A stretch of DNA of 5,199 nt from Thermoplasmata archaeon (GTDB lineage Archaea > Thermoplasmatota > Thermoplasmata > Thermoplasmatales > Thermoplasmataceae), in contig JAJZKL010000116.1 in NCBI GenBank assembly GCA_021804185.1, positions 1 to 5,199 of the forward strand, written 5' to 3'. Both the position numbers and the translations under genes were made by a program. Numbering within the stretch: position 1 is the stretch's first letter; every line of letters begins with the position of its first letter. This document shows positions 1 through 4,538 of this stretch, in pieces. The notes beneath the pieces are model-generated. The model did no database searches. It saw only the letters and a list, made by a program, of their open reading frames with translations, and was not told the DNA's origin.

Positions 1-453
1 AGGCATGTTGTAAAGTTCCATTAATCTCCTTTCATTTATGCTTGCTGCTGACCTCAGGATTTCATTATCCTCATTGTCAGCGTATATGGCGTTATCTACC
101 TCAGAAGGTGATGTTTGAAGCTCTGATGCAACCGAATCAATGATTTCAGACCTCTCTTCCCTGGTAACAGCAGGAGACCTGGCATGCCTGAATATGGCAG
201 CCCTCACCTCACCTGGATCAAGCAGCGACGGCCTTTCCATCCCGGAGAGCCTGAACATAAGAAGCGCAAGTCCCCTGAGTATCTTGGGGTTCTGGGACTT
301 CAATTCCCTCAGCTTCAGTTCCTTCTCTATTTCAGCCCTGGTTTTGCCAATACTGTCATCAAAGAGGCCTATGACTGAAAGAGCATAATCCATGCCCTCA
401 TCCGAAAGGAGAATGCTCCTTGCCTGCCCGTTCTTATTACGCCTTACCGTCAT
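1..453 (-). CDS. bax1: Bax1 (DUF790) nuclease, partner of XPB; 3' end outside window
   Basis: The frame is open from an ATG at 453-451 to the window edge, giving 151 codons of the N-terminal part. It begins MTVRRNKNGQARSILLSDEG and the last visible residues are RRLMELYNMP. The family call rests on position directly behind xpb and on resemblance to the N-terminal region of archaeal Bax1/DUF790 proteins, including the ELYN segment near residue 147. Known of the family: Bax1 binds XPB, stimulates its ATPase and helicase, and is a structure-specific endonuclease proposed to cut beside the repair bubble in archaeal nucleotide excision repair. The nuclease domain would lie in the missing C-terminal part, so no catalytic residues can be checked here. 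The start codon lies inside the last codons of xpb (17-base overlap, different frame), which suggests co-transcription and translational coupling. No separate promoter is visible. The codon style matches xpb. Confidence 0.85.
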   Translation of the reverse strand, partial: MTVRRNKNGQARSILLSDEGMDYALSVIGLFDDSIGKTRAEIEKELKLRELKSQNPKILRGLALLMFRLSGMERPSLLDPGEVRAAIFRHARSPAVTREERSEIIDSVASELQTSPSEVDNAIYADNEDNEILRSAASINERRLMELYNMP

Positions 454-1783
454 CAACTGTACCGGGAACACCCTTTCTCCTCCTCCTTGAAGTGCTGTAT
501 TCGCTGGTACCGCTGGCTAGAACCTCGTACAGGACCGAACGTTTTCCCTGGGAAGGCCTCAGGAGCCTGCCAAGCCTCTGTCTGAACTGCCTTGCACTGC
601 CGGATCCGCTCAGTACGATCCCAACGGATGCATCCGGCACATCCACCCCTTCGTCCAGGACCCTGGATGTGGCGATTGCTGAGATCTCCCCGCTTCTGAA
701 CATGTCAAAATATTTCTTTCTCTCCTTGCCTGGTGTAAGGTATGTGATGCATGGGATCAGGAATTCCTTGGATATGAGGTATGCGGACGAGGTGTCCTCG
801 GTGAATATTATTGTCCTCTCGTTCCTGTGCTTTGAGAGCACGTAACGGACAGTATCGACCTTGACTCTTGCATTGAAGGCTATTTCCCTTGCGGTGCGCC
901 ACGCAATCAGCGCCTCCCTCCCCTCCGGGTTCCATGACGAAAGGATGAATTTCTCGAAGTCCCATGGTCCGCGCATGGTGATGCGGTGCCTTCGAAGATA
1001 TGAGGTGAATATTTCCCTGTTCCTGTGATATTCTTCCTCTTCCTCGGGCTCAAGCTCCACAGGTATCCTTATGATCTCATAATTGGCAAGATATTCTGAT
1101 AGTTCCTCATATCCGAGCTCAAAGACCTTCCCGCCCATGAACTGCTCCAACCGTTCATGTAGCATGTCAAGCCTTTCGAAGGTGGCGGTCAGGCCAAGCC
1201 TGAATGGTGAAGCATACATTCTGGCTATCTCGGCATATTTCTCTGCAGCAAGATGATGCACCTCATCGGCAAGGAGAAACCTGAACCTGTTGCCAAGGGT
1301 TTCCGCCATCAGGTATGCTGAATCGTATGTACTCACAGTAACATCCTGGATATCCTTCTCCCCTCCTCCGATCTGGCCAACCTTGATGTTGAAGACCCTG
1401 GAAAGCCTTTCACGCCACTGCTGAACCAGTTCAATTGTTGGGGCTATGACCAGGGTACTGGATGACACCCGGGATATGGCCTCTATGCCCACATGAGTTT
1501 TCCCTGCAGCTGTGGGGAGGACAACTATTCCCGTATTAGTGTTGGAAGCCCAGATATCAACTGCATGTTTCTGGTATTGCCTCAGTTTCTCTTCGTGCTT
1601 CAGGTTGAGCGGGACATCACTGAAGACCGAATCTTCAATCTCCGGGTAGAACTTCTTCAGATCTGCATACTGGTATCCTTCAGCTACATAGTGCTGAATC
1701 CTGTCATCAAAAACAACGGAAGGGTGAAGCCTGTCCGGCTCTCCAAGGATGATAAGCCTCCCCCCTTCATATTTCAGTTTCAT
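437..1783 (-). CDS. xpb: Archaeal XPB/Rad25-type superfamily 2 DNA helicase
   Basis: A complete 448-residue protein, the usual size for archaeal XPB. It is an ATP-dependent 3'-5' DNA helicase/translocase that opens DNA around lesions, working with Bax1. Order of parts: N-terminal damage-recognition-like region (about 1-60); Q-like segment LRQYQKHAVD (67-76); motif I PTAAGKT (90-96, K95); motif Ia APTIELVQQW (114-123); motif II DEVH (173-176); motif III LTAT (198-201); a thumb-like insertion with an acidic run EPEEEEEY (245-252); motif IV IIFTED (325-330); motif V ATSRVLDEGVDVP (371-383); motif VI QRLGRLLRP (402-410); and the family C-terminus SGTSEYSTSRRRRKG (424-438). At the RED-motif position it reads R204-L205-D206, so the central acidic residue is replaced. 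The ATG start is supported by a TATA-like element about 31 bases upstream and by the family-like opening MKLKYEGGRLII. It is the first gene of a two-gene operon with bax1. The C-terminal arginine-rich tail overlaps the bax1 start. Confidence 0.95.
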   Translation of the reverse strand: MKLKYEGGRLIILGEPDRLHPSVVFDDRIQHYVAEGYQYADLKKFYPEIEDSVFSDVPLNLKHEEKLRQYQKHAVDIWASNTNTGIVVLPTAAGKTHVGIEAISRVSSSTLVIAPTIELVQQWRERLSRVFNIKVGQIGGGEKDIQDVTVSTYDSAYLMAETLGNRFRFLLADEVHHLAAEKYAEIARMYASPFRLGLTATFERLDMLHERLEQFMGGKVFELGYEELSEYLANYEIIRIPVELEPEEEEEYHRNREIFTSYLRRHRITMRGPWDFEKFILSSWNPEGREALIAWRTAREIAFNARVKVDTVRYVLSKHRNERTIIFTEDTSSAYLISKEFLIPCITYLTPGKERKKYFDMFRSGEISAIATSRVLDEGVDVPDASVGIVLSGSGSARQFRQRLGRLLRPSQGKRSVLYEVLASGTSEYSTSRRRRKGVPGTVDDGKA

Positions 1784-1811
1784 CTAGTATTGTGAGAAAA
1801 GGACTGAATGA

Positions 1812-1817
1812 TTTAAA
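1812..1817 (-). promoter_or_regulatory. TATA-like element of the xpb-bax1 operon
   Basis: Read on the minus strand this is TTTAAA in the context CGTTTAAATC, centred about 31 bases upstream of the xpb ATG. Archaeal transcription usually starts 24-27 bases after the TATA centre, which would put the 5' end near 1788 and leave only about 5 untranslated bases. No Shine-Dalgarno sequence lies before the ATG, in keeping with a nearly leaderless mRNA. The position supports the call, but the match to the consensus TTTATATA is only fair. Confidence 0.5.
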
Positions 1818-1818
1818 C

Positions 1819-2082
1819 GTATCCAGATGAAATCTCCAATAAGCCACGCAGATCATGAATGCTTAAGAAAAGTTGCCATCTTGGAAGACTATAGTTTTGC
1901 ATTTTGAATCACATCAAACGACGAATAAGTCCAGATAAAATTACAGGAAAACAATTGGGTTTCAACCCTCTTAGTGCAATTTTAGGATATCCTATCCTTC
2001 TTAATCTTTTCAAGAGACCACATTGGGCTGGCGGGCGGTAAATCCTTTCATTGCACCTCAGGACCACCAATGCTGAAATAGT
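1819..2082. other. Intergenic region between divergent genes
   Basis: This stretch separates the minus-strand xpb operon from the plus-strand gene at 2083/2101. It holds a perfect 12-base palindrome, TAGGATATCCTA, at 1983-1994, and a GC-rich patch at about 2024-2039 that stands out from the AT-rich surroundings. No good TATA element is placed for the plus-strand gene at the distance seen for the other genes; the nearest weak candidates are around 1998-2005 and 2038-2044. A minus-strand frame stays open from 2175 to 1909 and extends through this region, but I see no recognisable domain in it. No tRNA or other known RNA was recognised. Confidence 0.4.
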
Positions 2083-2100
2083 GTGAAGCCTTATGGAAAT

Positions 2101-2490
2101 ATGGGCTTTTTCAAAAAGGAAATCAACCTCACCACTGGCAAGAGCCTGACCGATGTTGTGAAGCAGTTCTCGCAATACCTTCAGGAGCAGAAGTGGAAGG
2201 TACAGAACAATGTGCAGGGATCAAAGGCAATAATCCAGTCGCAGAAACCCGGGGTCCTCAGGGACCTGGTGGCAGCTGACAGGGCGCTGACCTTCACCTT
2301 CGATTCGGGTCAAGAAGGCCAGATACATGTGGTGATTGGCGTAGGCAAGATCATCAAGAACCTCGCTATAGCAGCCATTGAAACCATATTGCTTTCGGAG
2401 TTGTTCCTACTTGTGGATATCCCTGAGATACTGTTCACGGAGCATGTTGAAAAGGAACTCCTGACCCAGCTGCAAGCTATTGCTCAGTGA
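2101..2490 (+). CDS. Conserved-type hypothetical protein, unknown function
   Basis: A 129-residue protein if translation starts at the ATG at 2101 (MGFFKKEINLTTGKSLTDVV), or 135 residues from the in-frame GTG at 2083. I prefer 2101 because MGFFKKE is a natural start and the six extra residues look like leader, but neither start has a Shine-Dalgarno site or a well-placed TATA element. Residues below are numbered from 2101. The N-terminal half is polar, with a basic segment, a QKWKVQNNVQGSKAIIQSQK stretch (30-49) that looks like alternating strand/helix, and ALTFTF (62-67). A hydrophobic helix (83-107, IGVGKIIKN... to LFLLVD) may be an amphipathic or membrane-contacting helix. It has no signal peptide, catalytic motif or metal-binding cluster. 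Regular codon use and a coherent mixed alpha/beta pattern argue that it is real. I recognise no named family. It converges with an unassigned minus-strand open frame at its 3' end. Confidence 0.75.
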   Translation: MGFFKKEINLTTGKSLTDVVKQFSQYLQEQKWKVQNNVQGSKAIIQSQKPGVLRDLVAADRALTFTFDSGQEGQIHVVIGVGKIIKNLAIAAIETILLSELFLLVDIPEILFTEHVEKELLTQLQAIAQ

Positions 2491-2669
2491 GTTCCGCATA
2501 GGGCTTTGCAGACTCTGACTCTGTTCCCCATACGATGAGACATTGCCCTGAAATGCCTCCTCCCACGAACTGAGAGGATTTCAGAGATGAGGAACTGCAT
2601 GTCTTTGATTCTAAGGAATCCATATAGGTCGGCGATTGCAGGATCAGAGGTGTATTCGCAAAAGTATAG
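2484..2669 (-). other. Unassigned open frame, possible gene remnant
   Basis: On the minus strand 61 sense codons run without interruption to a TGA at 2486-2484, which overlaps the end of the plus-strand gene. The translated product is coding-like, with segments such as DPAIADLYGFLRIKDMQFLI followed by a basic stretch RGRRHFRAMSHRMGNRVRV. The only in-frame ATG in it (at MQFLI) would give about 38 residues. A further in-frame ATG at 2684-2682 lies before the frame but is cut off by a TAA at 2672-2670 (MTLF then stop). That pattern could be a short gene with a nonsense mutation, the 3' end of a decayed gene, or chance. I recognise no family. Confidence 0.25.
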
Positions 2670-2724
2670 TTAGAAAAGTGTCATAACTGTATATCACAGG
2701 TTTCCTTTTATTCAATTCTAGTGC

Positions 2725-2746
2725 CCAAAAGGGATTTCCCTTTCGG
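2725..2746. repeat. 22-base imperfect palindrome, candidate operator or hairpin
   Basis: The core is a perfect inverted repeat: AAAGGGA (2728-2734), two T, then TCCCTTT (2737-2743). It is extended on both sides by CC/GG (2725-2726 with 2745-2746) across one mismatch. It starts about 24 bases from the TATA sequence at 2770-2779 and, for a minus-strand transcript from that TATA, would sit right at the expected start site. That is a normal place for a repressor operator. As RNA it would form a short hairpin with almost no loop, which favours a protein-binding DNA site over a terminator. The function is inferred only. Confidence 0.4.
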
Positions 2747-2769
2747 ACAGTAAAATCATTTGCATGGGG

Positions 2770-2779
2770 TATATAAATA
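2770..2779. promoter_or_regulatory. Strong TATA sequence with no assigned gene
   Basis: The sequence TATATAAATA is flanked by GGGG on the left and by AACC on the right. On the minus strand it contains TTTATATA, the archaeal consensus, so the better orientation is leftward, with a start expected near 2748. In the plus direction a start would be expected near 2800, inside the inverted-repeat segment. No convincing gene lies in either direction at the right distance, so it may drive a small RNA, belong to a decayed gene, or be a fortuitous AT-rich sequence. Confidence 0.4.
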
Positions 2780-2782
2780 AAC

Positions 2783-2925
2783 CAGTCAATTTTTGAGGAG
2801 TTGGTATTTGAGACGCCGGTATTGTGCGTAAAATTGCTTTTGGTATGGTTGCATTAACCTCGCTTGCCGAAGAAATGGAAAATCGTGTTTTTTGTAATCT
2901 TCGGTAATTCCTCAACACCTGACTG
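2783..2925. repeat. 143-bp inverted-repeat element, MITE-like or structured RNA
   Basis: The two 20-base ends are inverted copies: 2783-2802 (CAGTCAATTTTTGAGGAGTT) and the complement of 2906-2925 (CAGTCAGGTGTTGAGGAATT) agree at 16 of 20 positions. A second inverted pair lies inside: TTGCCGAAGA at 2864-2873 with TCTTCGGTAA at 2898-2907, ten pairs counting one G-U. Short terminal inverted repeats around a non-coding core fit a miniature inverted-repeat transposable element. I see no clear target-site duplication in the flanks, and no transposase in the window with matching ends. The alternative is a structured small RNA transcribed rightward from the TATA at 2770-2779 and ending at the T5 run 2932-2936. 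However, the expected start near 2800 would cut into the outer stem, which weakens that reading. Confidence 0.4.
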
Positions 2926-2989
2926 CCCATATTTTTGATAATAACAGCTTGAAATAAATCTGTCCTGCGAAATCCTGAGTATTAAGCCT

Positions 2990-3469
2990 CTAACCTTTGA
3001 CTTTCATTAAAAGGCTCGAAGTGAAATCAAGAGTGGTCGGGGCATTATTCGTGGAATTAGCCTTGAATTCGATTTCTATGGTTTCATAGTCCGGGACCTC
3101 CAGAAACACCTGCCCAGAGGCGTTTGTCACATATCCGGTACTAAATACTGTAGCGGCCCTTGCACCGACTGTTTGTATATCCATCTTTACTGTTATATTC
3201 TTAGAAAATGGGACGGGGACTGAGAAACTGTAATCAATAGTCACATTATTTCCATTCATTAAACCGGTTGAGACATGCATCGTACTTCCTGGCGACAGCG
3301 TAATTCTTGATCCTTCCTGTACGAGAGAGGATAAAATACCCTCGTGGTAACCAGATTGAAATCCAGCAGAATGCCCTTCATAATAGCCTAACACGTAGAA
3401 TCCTGATGCAGAGGTGACTACTGCAATCAAAGCAAGAGCAACGAACAAAATGATGCTTGTCTTCACCAT
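2990..3469 (-). CDS. Small exported, membrane-anchored, probably glycosylated protein
   Basis: A 159-residue protein starting MVKTSIILFVALALIAVVTS. One hydrophobic segment (about 5-28) follows a single lysine, so it is either an uncleaved N-terminal anchor or a signal peptide; the rest would face outside. A glycine/tyrosine-rich linker follows (GFYVLGYYEGHSAGFQSGYHEG, 23-44), then a domain of short beta-like strands. Four N-glycosylation sequons are visible: N75-V-T, N91-I-T, N116-A-S and N138-S-T. No cysteines, catalytic motif or named domain is recognised. Thermoplasmatales lack a rigid cell wall in most genera and glycosylate surface proteins, so a role at the cell surface is plausible but inferred. 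The ATG is supported by a TATA element 25 bases upstream. It stands alone: downstream is the non-coding region ending at 2491, upstream is the dead ISL3 element. Confidence 0.75.
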   Translation of the reverse strand: MVKTSIILFVALALIAVVTSASGFYVLGYYEGHSAGFQSGYHEGILSSLVQEGSRITLSPGSTMHVSTGLMNGNNVTIDYSFSVPVPFSKNITVKMDIQTVGARAATVFSTGYVTNASGQVFLEVPDYETIEIEFKANSTNNAPTTLDFTSSLLMKVKG

Positions 3470-3490
3470 GACTTTAAAATGTGTATTTCA

Positions 3491-3496
3491 TATAAA
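3491..3496 (-). promoter_or_regulatory. TATA box of the exported-protein gene
   Basis: Read on the minus strand the sequence is AGTTTATATGA, with its TTTATA core centred about 25 bases before the A of the ATG at 3469. This is the spacing expected if transcription begins at the start codon itself, making the mRNA leaderless, a common arrangement in Thermoplasmatales. The good consensus match and the spacing together both fix the start codon and suggest the gene is expressed. Confidence 0.65.
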
Positions 3497-3552
3497 CTAT
3501 GGCTTGAAGCTTCTTTAAAGGTTCAGTTCTAACCCAGAAAATTTGGATCTCT

Positions 3553-4452
3553 CTAACATTGTGGGGGTAACTTGAGTCCTACCCCCACCAGATAATTGAT
3601 CATGCCCCTGTATCCATTAGCCTTAATCCAATAGGAGCGCTTGAACGCTGTACGGATCTTGTTGTTCGATCCCTCAACTACAGCAGAATTTATTCCTGAT
3701 CGTATGGCTTCCATGATACCATCAAGATGCCTCTTCATTGTCTTTCCGAGCTTGATGATATCGGGCATCCTTGACCTGGATGCCCATGATATCCATTTCC
3801 TCAGATATGATTCAGCAATGCCTGCATTGACCTGCCATAATCTCTGCAGGGCGATCCTGAAGTGATATGCATGGGATGTCTGGACATAAAGGGATTTCAG
3901 GGACATGATGCGAACCCTTTCTTCCTTTGATAGATCAGAGGAATTCTTCAGCCAGTCTTATCTGGCGTGTTTCAGTAACTCATTCTCCCTCGCTTCCTTC
4001 CTCCTTATTCTGTCAGGAGTGTCATTCATCGTCTTTATGACATGGAAGTGATCGAAAACGATTGAGGAATCTGGAAAATATTGTTTAGAGCCTAATATGT
4101 ACGAGGGTACATATCCATGGTGATGTGTTTAATGTTCTTCGCATCAAGGAAGGGATGCTTCATGATGAAAATTCCAAACACATCTGAATCTTTTCCCTCC
4201 TCCATGTGTATTACCCTGCTGTTCTTTATGTCGTAAAAGAGTGTCACATACACATGATGTTTCTCCACTGAGAATTCATCTATTCCCAGTATTGAAGGAT
4301 CAGAGAAGTCCTGCTCCTTTCTGGCCTCATCAACAAAGTGCTTCAGGATTCTCCATACAGATTCCTCATGGCACTTGCAAGAGTTTGTTCCGGGAAGACA
4401 AAGAAATCAGGCCTATTCAGTAGACGCCGGGATGGTATTCGGGTAACCCTAA
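3553..4452 (-). pseudogene. Decayed ISL3-family DDE transposase
   Basis: The family is shown by three readable pieces of the ISL3 catalytic core. The first Asp is in LGIDEFSVEKHHVYVTLFYD (codon 4280-4278). The second is in ITMDMYP (codon 4115-4113), followed by IVFDHFHVIKTMND. The Glu is in VVEGSNNKIRTAFKRSYW (codon 3675-3673). The protein would cut and rejoin the ends of its insertion sequence, but this copy is dead. One base is missing near 4103-4104: CCT-CGT should read CCT-TCG-TAC-ATA-TTA, restoring YPSYILGSK, and without it the frame ends at a TAG at 4094-4092. A TAA at 3960-3958 interrupts HAR-*-DWLKN, where Tyr or a similar residue is expected. Beyond about 4376 the frame changes again at AAGTGCCATG (4376-4367), and only scraps remain: RRLLNRPDFFVFPEQTLASAM and, in another frame, LGLPEYHPGVY before a TGA at 4419-4417. 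The zinc-ribbon and helix-turn-helix portion of a full ISL3 transposase (about 400 residues) is essentially missing. The C-terminal stop is intact (LPPQC, 3553-3555). Confidence 0.85.
3561..3588. repeat. 9-bp perfect inverted repeat at the 3' end of the dead transposase
   Basis: GTGGGGGTA (3561-3569) and TACCCCCAC (3580-3588) are perfect inverted copies separated by 10 bases that themselves contain ACT/AGT, so the stem may extend by three pairs past a two-base bulge. It lies inside the final codons of the transposase (VGVGLKLPPQC). It could be a hairpin in the end region of the insertion sequence, used in transposase binding or as a transcription barrier, or a coding coincidence of glycine/valine and proline codons. 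No matching sequence in opposite orientation was found at the other end (about 4430-4540). Confidence 0.4.
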
Positions 4453-4516
4453 GCTATTGTGGTGAGATAAGAACTAAATGAAACCCGCTTTAGCCGATGA
4501 AACATCTCATGCAGTT

Positions 4517-4521
4517 AAAAA
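4517..4521 (-). terminator. Oligo-T run after the phosphoesterase gene
   Basis: On the minus strand TTTTT occurs in GAGAGGTTTTTAACTG, 18-22 bases after the TGA stop of the phosphoesterase gene. Archaeal RNA polymerase can terminate at short T runs without a hairpin, so this is a reasonable terminator. Nothing else supports it. Confidence 0.35.
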
Positions 4522-4538
4522 CCTCTCCAGTAAGAAGA

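Larger units (their letters stand above)
2491..2989. other. 499-base region without an intact gene
   Basis: This lies between the convergent ends of the plus-strand gene stopping at 2490 and the minus-strand gene stopping at 2990. From left to right it holds the minus-strand open frame (to 2669), an AT-rich stretch, a palindrome (2725-2746), a strong TATA sequence (2770-2779), a segment bounded by inverted repeats (2783-2925) with an internal hairpin, and a T5 run at 2932-2936. The 70-codon minus-strand frame at 2718-2930 crosses all these structures, has an unstructured composition and was not accepted as a gene. The region resembles a site of small insertions or decay rather than a normal spacer. 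Confidence 0.5.

Noticed and set aside
140..388. Plus-strand open frames opposite the start of the window
   Set aside because: They are antisense to the bax1 frame, which has the better product and context; serine/proline-rich shadow translation.
705..965. Second minus-strand frame inside xpb
   Set aside because: Overlaps the well-supported helicase in another frame and has no recognisable content.
2500..2513. Short tandem GACTCT repeat
   Set aside because: Only two copies of six bases; expected by chance.
2533..2578. C/D-box-like RNA signals (CGATGA followed by CTGA motifs)
   Set aside because: C box has a mismatch, no clear C' box, and box spacing does not fit archaeal C/D guide RNAs well.
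2824..2907. Plus-strand frame from a GTG, about 27 codons, behind the TATA at 2770-2779
   Set aside because: Short, ends inside the internal hairpin, and its product shows no recognisable family; distance from the TATA fits only loosely.
2718..2930. 70-codon minus-strand frame
   Set aside because: Crosses the TATA sequence, palindrome and inverted-repeat element; no promoter before its ATG and no coding-like pattern.
3641..3865. Plus-strand frame opposite the transposase C-terminus
   Set aside because: Antisense to the recognisable ISL3 catalytic Glu region; shadow frame.
4241..4423. Plus-strand frame opposite the transposase core
   Set aside because: Antisense to the first catalytic Asp region of the ISL3 remnant; no independent support.
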